The notes beneath the pieces are model-generated. The model did no database searches. It had not been told where the DNA came from and saw only the letters and a list, made by a program, of their open reading frames with translations. Of a stretch of DNA of 64,000 nucleotides, positions 51,361-60,300 are shown one piece after another. The position numbers were made by a program, and so were the translations under genes. Positions within the stretch are counted from its first letter, which is position 1; each line of letters opens with the position of its first letter. The DNA comes from Serratia entomophila (GTDB taxonomy: Bacteria > Pseudomonadota > Gammaproteobacteria > Enterobacterales > Enterobacteriaceae), in the NCBI RefSeq assembly GCF_021462285.1, contig NZ_CP082787.1, positions 4,154,001 through 4,218,000 of the forward strand. The letters run 5' to 3'.

Positions 51361-53526
51361 TTATTGCTTGATCATATAGCCGAAGATGCGCTTCCAGCCG
51401 TGATCCTTTTTCTCGATGTACACCCCCTGCAGCTCCGGCGAGAAGCCCGGCAGGCGGTTGATGCCCTCTTCCAGCGCCAGGAAGTAGCGCTGCACCGCCC
51501 CGCCCCACACTTCGCCCGGCACCACGCACAGCACGCCCGGCGGGTACGGCAGCGCGCCCTCCGCCGCAATGCGCCCTTCCGCCTGGCCGATCGGTACCAG
51601 CTCCACGTTGTCGCGAATAAACTCGACGTTGGCGTCCTGCGGGTTCATCACCACCGGCGGGAAGTGATCCTGACGGAACATCTCTTTCTGCAGCTGCTTG
51701 ACGTCGAAGCTGACGTACAGGTCGTGCATCTCCTGACACAGCCGGCGGATGCTGTAGCCGCGGTAACGCTGCTCGTTTTTGCGGTACACCGTCGGCAACA
51801 CCTGGCTCAGCGGCGCGTCTTCTGCCACATAGCGTTCGAACTGCACCAGCATCTCCACCAGCTGTTCCATCTTGGCCGGGTTCTCCGCCGGGGTCAGCAG
51901 GAACAGGATCGAGTTCAGGTCGCACTTCTCCGGCACGATGCCGTTCTCGCGCAGGAAGTTGGCCAGAATGGTGGCCGGCACGCCGAACTCGGTATATTGG
52001 CCGGTAGCGGCGTCAATACCCGGCGTAGTCAGCAGCAGCTTGCACGGGTCGACCAGATACTGATCCTGCGCATAGCCTTCAAAGCCGTGCCATTTTTCAC
52101 CCGGCACAAAGTTGAAGAAGCGGGCGTCGTTGGCGATGACGTCGGTCTCGTAGTCCTGCCAGTCTTTGCCCGCCACCTGCAGCGGGATAAAGGGCTTCAG
52201 CTGCGAGCAGCGCATCAGCAGCTGCTTGCGCGTTTCTATGCCGAGCTTCACGCAGTCCATCCACATGCGGCGGCCGGCGGCGCCGGCGTGCATCTTGGCG
52301 TTGACGTCCAGCGCGGCGAACAGCGGATAGAACGGGCTGGTAGATGCGTGCAGCATAAAGGCGTTGTTCAGGTGCTTATGGTTGCAGTGGCGCTTCTGCC
52401 CCTTGATGTGGTCGTCTTTCTTGTGGATCTGCGAGGTCTGCGAGAAACCGGCCTGCTGTTTGTGCACCGACTGGGTAACGAAGATGCCCGGATCGTGTTC
52501 GTCCAGCTCCAGCAACAGCGGCGAGCACTCTTTCAGCATCGGGATAAAGCCTTCGTAACCCACCCAGGCGGAGTCGAACAGGATGTAATCGCACAGGTGG
52601 CCAATGGTGTCGATCACCTGACGCGCATTGTAAATGGTGCCGTCATAGGTGCCGAGCTGGATGATCGCCAACCGGAACGGCCGCTGGGCGTTGGCCTTCT
52701 CCGGCGCCACTGCGCGGATCTGCTCGCGCAGGTAAGCTTCGTCAAAGCAGCGCGAATCCACGCCGCCGATAAAGCCGAACGGGTTGCGCGCGGTTTCCAG
52801 ATAGACCGGCGTCGCCCCGGCCTGGATCAGCGCGCCGTGGTGGTTGGACTTATGGTTGTTGCGATCGAACAGCACCAGATCGCCGCGGGTCAGCAGCGCG
52901 TTGGTCACCACCTTGTTGGAGGCGGAGGTGCCGTTGAGCACGAAATAGGTTTTATCGGCATTGAACACCCGCGCCGCATGCTTTTGCGCATCCTTGGCCG
53001 AACCTTCGTGGATCAACAGATCGCCCAGCTTGACGTCGGCGTTGCACATGTCGGAACGGAAAATGGTTTCGCCGTAAAATTCGAAGAACTTCCGGCCCGC
53101 CGGGTGTTTGCGGAAAAACTCGCCGCCCTGATGCCCCGGACAGGCAAAGGTGGAATTCTCCATCTCCACGTAGGTCTTCAGCGTTTTGAAGAACGGCGGC
53201 AGCAGCGCCTGCTCGTAGGCTTCGGCGGCGGCTTCCAGCTGCGCCATGTAAAACGGCTTGCTGGCGCCGGCCAACAGCGCAAATACGCCGCTGATAAACG
53301 GCAGATAATCCGGGGAAAGATGCTCATCCCCTTCAACAGCAACAAAGGTCGGGATGCCGAAACCGGTGGCCTTCAGCTGCGCCAGAATGCCGGCGTTCAC
53401 ATCGGCCACCGACACCACCGCCGCCGCCACGTCGGTATAGTCAGTCTGCTCTATCCGCACGATCTGACGCAGGGTTTCAATGGTGGCGACCAGGCTGGCG
53501 CTTGTTGCTATTTTCAATTCTTTCAT
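51361..53526 (-). CDS. speC: Constitutive-type ornithine decarboxylase SpeC
   Basis: SpeC decarboxylates ornithine to putrescine, the substrate of SpeE elsewhere in the window. The 721-residue PLP enzyme has the wing domain (about 1-110), and the large catalytic domain with the PLP lysine in SVHKQQAGFSQTS near residue 355. It resembles E. coli SpeC more than SpeF at diagnostic stretches (KLGDLLIHEGSAKDAQK, FDVKQLQKEMFRQ), and no potE follows. The start at 53526 (MKELKIA) fits the family. Upstream lies a long structured leader with a candidate leader peptide. Confidence 0.93.
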   Translation of the reverse strand: MKELKIATSASLVATIETLRQIVRIEQTDYTDVAAAVVSVADVNAGILAQLKATGFGIPTFVAVEGDEHLSPDYLPFISGVFALLAGASKPFYMAQLEAAAEAYEQALLPPFFKTLKTYVEMENSTFACPGHQGGEFFRKHPAGRKFFEFYGETIFRSDMCNADVKLGDLLIHEGSAKDAQKHAARVFNADKTYFVLNGTSASNKVVTNALLTRGDLVLFDRNNHKSNHHGALIQAGATPVYLETARNPFGFIGGVDSRCFDEAYLREQIRAVAPEKANAQRPFRLAIIQLGTYDGTIYNARQVIDTIGHLCDYILFDSAWVGYEGFIPMLKECSPLLLELDEHDPGIFVTQSVHKQQAGFSQTSQIHKKDDHIKGQKRHCNHKHLNNAFMLHASTSPFYPLFAALDVNAKMHAGAAGRRMWMDCVKLGIETRKQLLMRCSQLKPFIPLQVAGKDWQDYETDVIANDARFFNFVPGEKWHGFEGYAQDQYLVDPCKLLLTTPGIDAATGQYTEFGVPATILANFLRENGIVPEKCDLNSILFLLTPAENPAKMEQLVEMLVQFERYVAEDAPLSQVLPTVYRKNEQRYRGYSIRRLCQEMHDLYVSFDVKQLQKEMFRQDHFPPVVMNPQDANVEFIRDNVELVPIGQAEGRIAAEGALPYPPGVLCVVPGEVWGGAVQRYFLALEEGINRLPGFSPELQGVYIEKKDHGWKRIFGYMIKQ

Positions 53527-53559
53527 AGTGCTAACTCTCAAACTGTGAAGGATGAGGCT

Positions 53560-53736
53560 GTGCCACTGGCACGGTGATGAGATAACAAAGGTTATCCCGG
53601 CAAAGTGATGTCCGGCGGGGCAGCATAAAATGCCTGCGTGACCGGCTTATGATCGCAAGGCAATCAGGCAACTATCGGGACTGGTATCGGCAGCGTCCAA
53701 TAGACATCAGTAAAATCAGAGCCGCAGCTCTATTTT
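53560..53736 (-). promoter_or_regulatory. Structured leader of speC
   Basis: Three stem-loops lie between the candidate leader peptide and speC: GTGCCA-C-TGGCAC (53560-53572), GATAAC-AAAG-GTTATC (53581-53596), and a bulged stem AAAATcAGAGC/GCTCTATTTT (53712-53736, plus-strand view). On the minus strand the last is followed by TTTTACTG and looks like a weak terminator. The arrangement would suit attenuation of speC. Confidence 0.5.
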
Positions 53737-53768
53737 TAATAATGCCTAACGGCGAGCATCGGGTAGCC

Positions 53769-53885
53769 TTACCGCATGGTAAGCAAGGGGCTTCGGGTGT
53801 ACTGCGTTCGGCAGAGGCAACGGTGAAAGAATGGCATCATCAGATGTCTGGTGCGCGACGGCGCTTGTACAACAAAACCAGTCAT
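53769..53885 (-). CDS. Candidate 38-residue leader peptide upstream of speC
   Basis: This short frame starts with ATG, has AGAGGG 8 nt upstream, and ends about 240 bp before speC on the same strand. The peptide contains SRTRHLMMPFFHRC, which can be lined up with RTTHIMKFAHRN of the E. coli SpeFL arrest peptide (as I recall it) with one gap, matching R, T, H, M, F, H and R. The C-terminal FDFHFF part of SpeFL has no counterpart. It could be an ornithine-sensing leader, or a chance frame. Two longer frames overlap it and have poorer start sites. Confidence 0.4.
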   Translation of the reverse strand: MTGFVVQAPSRTRHLMMPFFHRCLCRTQYTRSPLLTMR

Positions 53886-54227
53886 GCCGGTAACCCTCTG
53901 ACATAAAGGAGCGGAAACACCGTTCAGGGAGGCGGGTGCTAAAAATTTGCGCAATGATTGCACGTTTTTTTATGAGGTTCAAGTAACAATCATGCCGCTT
54001 AAAATCATCGCCAATGACACATAACCCATTGTTATTTATATGATAAAAATTAAAGTCAATGAAATCAAAATGGTATAAATAAACAGCTTTTATGCATATC
54101 TATTACCCGCGGCCGCCGCGCCCCCTACCGCCGGCCGACGCCATTGACTGAAAATAGAGCAACCGATCGGCTTTGTGACAGAAAGCGATTGACGCCATCC
54201 GGCCAATACGGTTTAATGCGCCCCGTT
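53886..54227. other. Gap between speC leader and tRNA-Phe, no gene seen
   Basis: This AT-rich stretch should hold the speC promoter on the minus strand and the tRNA-Phe promoter on the plus strand. A GC-rich block near 54110-54135 contains only short low-complexity runs. No credible gene was found. Confidence 0.5.
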
Positions 54228-54303
54228 GCCCGGATAGCTCAGTCGGTAGAGCAGGGGATTGAAAATCCCCGTGTCCTTGGTTCGATTCCGAGTCCGGGCA
54301 CCA
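54228..54303 (+). tRNA. pheV: tRNA-Phe (GAA)
   Basis: The 76-nt sequence folds as a full cloverleaf: acceptor GCCCGGA with TCCGGGC, D-arm GCTC...GAGC, anticodon stem GGGGA/TCCCC with anticodon GAA at 54261-54263, T-arm with GGTTCGATTCC, and an encoded CCA end at 54301-54303. It follows speC as pheV does in E. coli, a common insertion site for genomic islands. Copy name is by position. Confidence 0.97.
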
Positions 54304-54313
54304 TATTTAGAAG

Positions 54314-54336
54314 AACCCGCCTATGGCGGGTTTTTT
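54314..54336 (+). terminator. Terminator of tRNA-Phe
   Basis: An 8-bp perfect stem AACCCGCC/GGCGGGTT with a 3-nt loop is followed by T residues, starting 10 nt after the tRNA. Confidence 0.93.
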
Positions 54337-54622
54337 GCTTTCTGAGGTATGGACTCTCCATCGAACGAGTTCGATTATTCGATCTTACGGCCTCACCCTA
54401 CCGGCACTTGAACGCAGACGTTTTGGCTGCCAGTACGCCAGATAAGAAGGGTGAAGAAGTGGTGAATCAGGCAATCAATATCACAAGGGTAATCATAGCG
54501 CGCCGTGAAACAACGATTGCTTCTGTCGATAGGTTAATTCGATTAATCTAGTTATCCTCATCCATATTCATCAGCAAATATGGATGAGGAAGATAATTAC
54601 CATGAAAACAATACGCTAAGCG
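54337..54622. other. Region after tRNA-Phe, no recognisable gene
   Basis: No integrase or other known gene is visible. One frame stays open on the plus strand to a stop near 54551, but it runs back through the tRNA and has no convincing start. The stretch may hold remnants of an inserted element. A strong hairpin lies at 54556-54589. Confidence 0.45.
54556..54589. other. Long perfect hairpin downstream of the putative immunity gene
   Basis: CCTCATCCATAT and ATATGGATGAGG form a 12-bp perfect stem around a 10-nt loop, 34 nt beyond the stop of the minus-strand gene at 54623. There is no U-tract, so it may protect the 3' end of the transcript or be a protein site. Confidence 0.6.
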
Positions 54623-54835
54623 TTATTTCTTTTTTGATGCATCAGGAAAGCAAAACTTGATAGCCATATCAAAAAGTTTCACAATCGCAAGTACAAAGAT
54701 AATTGTTATTACAAAAACAGAAAGATTTTTAGGCGCCGCATAAAATGTCGTAAATGCTACTCCCGCGCCGCTAAGCAACGATGCAGCAACAATAATACCT
54801 GCCATCGTGCTAAAAGAACGAAAGATAATGTTCAT
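54623..54835 (-). CDS. Putative microcin immunity protein (two membrane segments)
   Basis: This 70-residue protein has two predicted membrane segments (about residues 12-31, GIIVAASLLSGAGVAF..., and 38-58, LSVFVITIIFVLAIVKLF) and a basic tail ending KKK. I recognise no family. It starts about 60 nt after the stop of the microcin-like gene on the same strand, and its size and topology are those of small class II microcin immunity proteins such as Cvi (78 residues). The ATG at 54835 has GGTGA 5 nt upstream; an in-frame GTG at 54856 has no such site. The immunity role is inferred from position. Confidence 0.6.
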   Translation of the reverse strand: MNIIFRSFSTMAGIIVAASLLSGAGVAFTTFYAAPKNLSVFVITIIFVLAIVKLFDMAIKFCFPDASKKK

Positions 54836-54896
54836 ATTTATCACCGTAATCACCAAGCATAGGCAAGGTCTTGCCTATGCTTGAAATTATCTCCAA

Positions 54897-55238
54897 TTAC
54901 CAGCTACAACCGCCAGATCCATGTTTCCCGCTGCAGCTTCCGGCATCGCTTTTATTGCCTCCCTTACCCATGCCAACGTTACCGCCGCCACTTTTGCTGT
55001 CTTTGAAGCAGCCGCCGGCGAGAGCACCTATCGCTAGTCCTGCAGGGCCTTTCAGGCTGCCAGCGATTATGCCATTAACGCAGTCAGGCGAGGTATATTT
55101 CCCATAGAATCCGCCGGATTTACTTCCATCGTTTTTTGAACTGCTATTCGTTCTTCCACCATTATCAACACGATCGCCGCCATTATTGCCCTGGCCACCA
55201 GAGACGAAATCCAACATGGAAGGATCTAGAACTTTCAT
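54897..55238 (-). CDS. Candidate class II microcin precursor with double-glycine leader
   Basis: This 113-residue peptide begins MKVLDPSMLDFVSGG, which has the length and pattern of the colicin V (microcin V) leader MRTLTLNELDSVSGG. Cleavage after GG would release 98 residues. The mature part is glycine-, serine- and asparagine-rich, with a glycine-patterned hydrophobic core at 56-76 and cysteines at 53, 77, 102 and 111, enough for two disulfides. The ATG at 55238 has AAGGAG 6 nt upstream. A small membrane-protein gene follows, as an immunity gene would. The ABC exporter pair (CvaA/CvaB type) needed for export is not in the window. Activity is unproven. Confidence 0.75.
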   Translation of the reverse strand: MKVLDPSMLDFVSGGQGNNGGDRVDNGGRTNSSSKNDGSKSGGFYGKYTSPDCVNGIIAGSLKGPAGLAIGALAGGCFKDSKSGGGNVGMGKGGNKSDAGSCSGKHGSGGCSW

Positions 55239-55813
55239 ATGCAACTCCTTTTGAGGATGCAACGGACTAGTGTAAACTTATGTAAAGCCCAAAACCATTA
55301 ACCCATAGATGTCGATTTATCAATAGTCTTGATTAGAAAATTTGTCGTTATTGGGAAGGTGCTCATGTTTTTCTAAATGCCATGTATTCCACCAATTTCA
55401 ATATTATATTAAATAAAAATACTATGATTAAAAATCATAACATTAACCAATATTCACTCGATTACTCGAACGACGAAATCAATTCACCACATAACGCCGG
55501 CATGTCTTACCGGATGATGACGCCGTAGTTGGAAACCTATTCGGGGGTTGATGAACAATTGGGAAAGAACGTACGATAAGAAAATAATTCATTGTTTATT
55601 ATTAAACTTAATGTCATCAAAATTCATACCCGGCGAGTTTGTTCATCTATCCCCCTCTACTTTGTGTTTGACACAGGGGGCATTCACCCATGCTCATAAG
55701 TTTACCCTCAACCAGGCAAAGGAAGTGAAACGCATCAGGCACGGTTTTCGGGTCAAATACGTTGGATAAGTGGGTATACATCGATAATCCGCATGCCTTA
55801 CCCACAAATAGAA
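55239..55813. other. AT-rich stretch upstream of the microcin gene, no supported gene
   Basis: This region is strongly AT-rich compared with the rest of the window and should hold the microcin promoter on the minus strand. It includes a palindrome ATGATT-AAA-AATCAT (55424-55438). One 73-residue plus-strand frame (55548-55769) has no recognisable homology and no good ribosome-binding site, so I do not call it. No Fur-box-like site is clear. Confidence 0.45.
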
Positions 55814-56383
55814 CTAGAAAAGGCTATCTATTGTTAACAGCGCCTTGATTTTGTTGACATTCACCTCGCCATCAGTTGCAGAAACAAAGTGCTGCAATTG
55901 CCATTTTTGAGTTGTAATAGCCTGTTTCACAATGGGTTTAACCCAAGGAGCATAAACACGGATAGCTCTTTTCCCCTCCTTTCCCTTAACCGACATGACC
56001 CCTTTTTTCGCCAGTGCATGTCTGTTGAATATAAAAAGCCCTCTATGGGTATGATCAAAAACGCTCACCAATACGAACTCAATGCCATCGTCAAAATCGA
56101 TGGGCATAATCTCGTCTTGCACATGCGGTCTTTTCCACATAGTAACAAATTGCCCGAGTTTAGTTGGGGTCGTATTGGCGACGCGGAATAATGCTCGCTT
56201 GCCTTCCACCTCAAACTGACAGGCGCCATATTCGCTGCTCTCAGCTTCTCGTCGGGGTTCCGATATGCGAATTCCAGCAGGCAATAATACGTCGTTTATT
56301 ATATCAGAAAGTTGAACCGGTATTTTCCCTTTCGCCGGATCGGCAAACCAAGCGCCCTCAACGTCTTTACTACTTCCCAACAT
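55814..56383 (-). CDS. MepB family protein
   Basis: This 189-residue cytoplasmic protein matches the MepB family by its ordered motifs: EYGACQFEV near residue 51, TPTKLGQFVTMWKRP near 72-86, FDDGIEFVLVSV near 97-108, the FNRHALAKKGVMS stretch near 119-131, GKRAIRVYAPWVKP near 137-150 and KQAITTQKWQLQ near 153-164. MepB is named from the Staphylococcus mepRAB locus, but its function is unknown. The ATG at 56383 has AAGGA about 9 nt upstream. It lies in the AT-rich block after tRNA-Phe with no functional partner evident. Confidence 0.82.
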   Translation of the reverse strand: MLGSSKDVEGAWFADPAKGKIPVQLSDIINDVLLPAGIRISEPRREAESSEYGACQFEVEGKRALFRVANTTPTKLGQFVTMWKRPHVQDEIMPIDFDDGIEFVLVSVFDHTHRGLFIFNRHALAKKGVMSVKGKEGKRAIRVYAPWVKPIVKQAITTQKWQLQHFVSATDGEVNVNKIKALLTIDSLF

Positions 56384-56548
56384 ACTTCATTTCCTTCTTT
56401 AGTATCGGAGACTCTCTCGCCAACCATATCATAATGCTCTGCTTGCTCAGGAAGATGCGCGCAGAATATAAACCTGTTCGTAACACTACCACAATAGCAT
56501 GCAATCTCACTGTCCTTTTCAAACCACTCCCTGCATTCTCCCCCGACA

Positions 56549-57334
56549 TCAGCTGGCTTCCCTACGGCCAACAGCTTCCGAATTATATAGACAATACAAA
56601 CCATTACATCCAAGACCCCTTTCTTTTGGATACCCTAACGCATTGTTCACATAGTCAATATCATCGACTCTGAGGCTACGGGAAATATGACTGTGGCCGT
56701 AAACATGGGTATCGGGCTGAAGAATAGAGATCTGCTCCGCCAGTTTTTCAGATCCTAATACCGGGAAGATATATTTGAACGCCTCAGGAACAAAGTTCGG
56801 TAACAGTTTTGATGTTGGTAGAAAATGCGAAAAAGAAATGACAACATCATTTCTTGTATTGAGTCGCGAGATGTTTTTATCAAGAAAAAAATTCGTCACG
56901 TGCTGCAAATCCCAATTATCAGGCCACTTGCATGCATGAAAATCCATCCAACTGCCGAGCAATTTCTCAGTAGGTGAAGAAAAGGAAAAATCATACCAAC
57001 TGAGCAAAGGCACGATTGATACGCTGCCATGGTGATAGACATCCATGGAAACGCCGCACCGCTCAGTAAGCTGGCAAATCTGCTCAAACTTTCTGATCGA
57101 TGTGGGCATGCTATCGCGAATAACCCAAAGCTCATGATTGCCCGGCACGAAGAGCACCTTTTTGAAACGGCGGGCAAGAAAGGTAAAACACTGCTCAAGC
57201 CTGTTCAACTCGTCACTTACATCGCCCGCCACAAGCAACACATCGTCAGTATAATCGGCATCAAATGCATTAAAGAACCACTTGGCATTGCCATCAAAGT
57301 CGATATGGAGATCGGAGATTGCGTAAACTTTCAT
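56549..57334 (-). CDS. Calcineurin-like metallophosphoesterase
   Basis: This 261-residue cytoplasmic protein has the metallophosphoesterase motifs in order: D8-x-H10 (SDLHID), GDVSDE with D38, GNHE at residues 65-68, a His in FSHF near 180, and GHSH near 225. It would bind two metals and hydrolyse a phosphoester; the substrate is unknown. The ATG at 57334 has a G-rich ribosome-binding site and begins MKVYAISDLH; the upstream in-frame extension overlaps the PKS terminator. It lies downstream of that terminator on the same strand, so it is probably transcribed separately from the PKS. Confidence 0.88.
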   Translation of the reverse strand: MKVYAISDLHIDFDGNAKWFFNAFDADYTDDVLLVAGDVSDELNRLEQCFTFLARRFKKVLFVPGNHELWVIRDSMPTSIRKFEQICQLTERCGVSMDVYHHGSVSIVPLLSWYDFSFSSPTEKLLGSWMDFHACKWPDNWDLQHVTNFFLDKNISRLNTRNDVVISFSHFLPTSKLLPNFVPEAFKYIFPVLGSEKLAEQISILQPDTHVYGHSHISRSLRVDDIDYVNNALGYPKERGLGCNGLYCLYNSEAVGRREAS

Positions 57335-57347
57335 ATACCCCCCTTTT

Positions 57348-57387
57348 AAAAGACCCCCTCCAAATGTACCGCATCCTGGAGAGGGCC
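57348..57387 (-). terminator. Terminator of the PKS operon
   Basis: On the minus strand GGCCCTCTCC pairs with GGAGGGGGTC (10 bp, two G-U pairs) around a 16-nt loop and is followed by TTTT. It lies 10 nt after the PKS stop codon. Confidence 0.75.
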
Positions 57388-57396
57388 ATTTCACGG

Positions 57397-60300
57397 CTAC
57401 TGCTCGCTTTGCATAATCAACTGATTCAACTTTTGCGCCAATGCCGTAGTCAACGGCGGATACACATGCTGTCCTGTATGCCGATATTCCATCGCGCCTT
57501 CATAGGCACGTTTGAAATGCGGCGCTTCAGCAAGAAATACCGGCATATCGTTATCGCCGACAATCTGTAGCATCGGCAGCGGCAATCCGCCCACCTTGTC
57601 GAATACCCCCTCGCGCTCATGAATCGGCGAGCGCCAAGGCGACATCGCAATAAAGAACTTAATGTCCTGCAAGCCCAGCTCTTCGCCCAGATGCTGGAGG
57701 TGGAGCGCAACGGACGCCACGGCGGCCCCTTCGCAGAATCCGGCAATGCCTTCAAAAGGACCGTAATGCTGCGCCAGCTCTTTGACGTAAGTCAGCGTTG
57801 AACGCCATATGTCACGTTCTTGCGCGGATATCGCCTGGGGCTCACTACCATGGAACTCTTCCCACAGTCGCTCGAACCCCGCTTTCCACTCTTTGTATTT
57901 CCCCTGCGTGTCATACACCCCGCTCTCGACAAGCTGCGTTAAGCCAATTTGCTGCAGCTGAATTTCGTTGGTAAATGCCGGCATTTCATAAGGCGCATCC
58001 GGTATGACGAATTCAAGATCCGTGCGGGCGCTCCAGCCCGTGCGCTCAAGCAACGATTTCGCTAACCGGGCATTCGTTCCCTGACCGGACAAGAACAGCA
58101 CCCGACGGCGGCGCGGCACATATACGGACATCGCTCCGAATCGCTCATGGGTGTAACGTTTCTCTACCGGCGCTGCGGGATTCCGGCGGTGCAAGAGCGA
58201 CATGGCGGGCTCCAGCAATTGCCAAAGCGCCGTCATATTCTCTTCTGTCGCGCCCAGCAGTTGGGCATAGTTTCGCCATTCATTTTCACGTTCAACCAGG
58301 AAGCGATCGAAGGGATAAAGCTCGGCGGTACGCGCCGCCACCGTTTTCTTAGCCGGTTCAATGAAGTCCCACAGCTCCATAAAAATGCGTTCGGCATTGG
58401 TTGTTTTTTGGGACTCCGTCATGATGCGCGATAAAGAATTGTCGAATGCCGACGGATTTTGTCGGAAATGAACATAGGCGCTTGCAAACGCCTGTACGAA
58501 GAACGCATAGCTGGAACAAAGCAAAGTGCGCACTTTCCTCGGCACCTGCGCCCCGTCATTGTAAGTGAAGAGGTTGGGATCGCCGTTTATCCAAAGGCCT
58601 TTCACCGTCATGTCCTGGCCAAATATGCCCGGCAATAAGGATGTGTCGGTATCCGATCCCAAACACTTCAGGAACACATCCGCCTCAATCTCTTTCCCCT
58701 TCCGAGTAATGAGGCCATGGCCGGTCATCCTGTCGACTTCATCCTCGACGATGGTGAGTTTTCCAAGCATTTGGGCGAGGAAGAACAGATCGGAGCCCGG
58801 CGGAACCGTGGTTTGATCAAGCAACAAATCGCCGTTTTTGTCGCGGCTAATGGACGGTAACGTTTCTATATCGATGCCGCATGCCTGGTAAAAGGGACGC
58901 ATGATCTCGACGACGTCGGCAACCGGCATCACGCCGTTGCTGGAATTGAGCAGCCAATTGCAAAACGTCGACAGGACGAGATTGCGACGACGGCATAACA
59001 ATGTGACGTGCTTCGCGCCATTTTCCAGGGCCGTGCGCATATTTTCTATAGCGAATGCCCCGTGTCCAACAATCACCACAGAAGCCCCGTTAAAGGCCGT
59101 GACCGCCGTATCGTTGCCGATCCCCTGCCCGATGTGTCCGCTAAAACGCTCTTCGTCAGGGAAACGATGCTGCACCGGGCGGTGCAACCCTCCCGTCATC
59201 GCCGCAACCCCAGACACCAGTACATCGTGCGATTGCCCGTCTTTCAGATAAGTGGCGAGGTATTCGTTATCGCCTTTCTTTTCTACGCGCTGCACTTCGC
59301 AGCCGAAGAGAACGTCCCCTTTTAATGTTTTTGCGACCGTCCCCGCCCCTTCAAGGATCTCGGCCCGGCCAGGAAATCCTTTATTCCACCGATGATCGCC
59401 GATTAATGGCAAATGGTTGCTGTCGAAGTCATACGCAGGGGAGTCTATTTGCAGCTTCGAATCATCATTCGCCAGGTTTTTCCAGACGCCGCCCGCCCAG
59501 TCGTTCTTCTCGAGCACCAAAACGGAGAGGCCATTTTTCTCCAGCTGCCGCGCAAAGCCCAATCCGCCGACGCCGGCCCCGATGACCAGCACCGGCAACG
59601 ATGAGACGGCGCGCTCTGGTTGCGCCTTGGACAAAGCGGCGCCAATTACCGGTTTTTGCGCCATGACATAGCGCACCATGGCGTTGATATCTGGGTTTTC
59701 AAGCGCGAAAGTCGCCGGCAGCCCCATTTTCAAAGAGGACGCGATCCGATTGCGCAAAGACATGCTCCCCAGCGAGTCCAGACCATTCTCCAGTAAAGCG
59801 ACATCGTCATCGACCGATTCCCCGACCGTTTCCCAAACGGCCTCGCGTATCATCTGGCGAATGTCCTGGACCTCCTCCATCGGGGAGGCGCTCGGGCGCG
59901 GTTTCAACGTGTCGAACAATGGGCTTGCTAGTTTGACACGCGCCCACTCTATCGGCGAAACCAGGAAGGTGCCGGCGCTGCCTGACGACAAAAGCTTGCC
60001 GAGCATTTCACAACCCAGCGCATTGCTGATGGCACCAAAGCCGGCGCTTTCCGCGCGGCGCACCGCATCATGTCGCACCGCCATGCCGTTTTCAGACCAG
60101 GCTCCCCACTGAATGGAAAGGGCTTTTTCGCCGGCCTGCGACCAATGCTCCGCTAAAGCGTCGAGGCCGCTATTGGCCGCCGCATAGCTCGCCTGCCCAA
60201 CGGAGCCGAACGCTGCGGCGGCGGAGGAATACAGCACCATAAAATCGTTTGGCGCCAGAATGTCATGCAGATATTTCGCGCCGTTCACTTTCACAGCCCG

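Noticed and set aside
51361..53526. Inducible ornithine decarboxylase SpeF, or lysine decarboxylase
   Set aside because: Diagnostic stretches fit SpeC better, there is no potE partner, and the position beside tRNA-Phe matches speC.
54144..54551. 135-codon plus-strand frame covering tRNA-Phe
   Set aside because: It runs straight through the tRNA gene and its terminator, has no ribosome-binding site, and shows no family resemblance.
55548..55769. 73-codon plus-strand frame in the AT-rich region
   Set aside because: No recognisable homology and no good ribosome-binding site; length is within chance. Left as an unsupported possibility.
56299..56613. 104-codon minus-strand frame between the metallophosphoesterase and mepB
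   Set aside because: It begins with a weak TTG and overlaps the ends of both neighbours, each of which has clear motifs.
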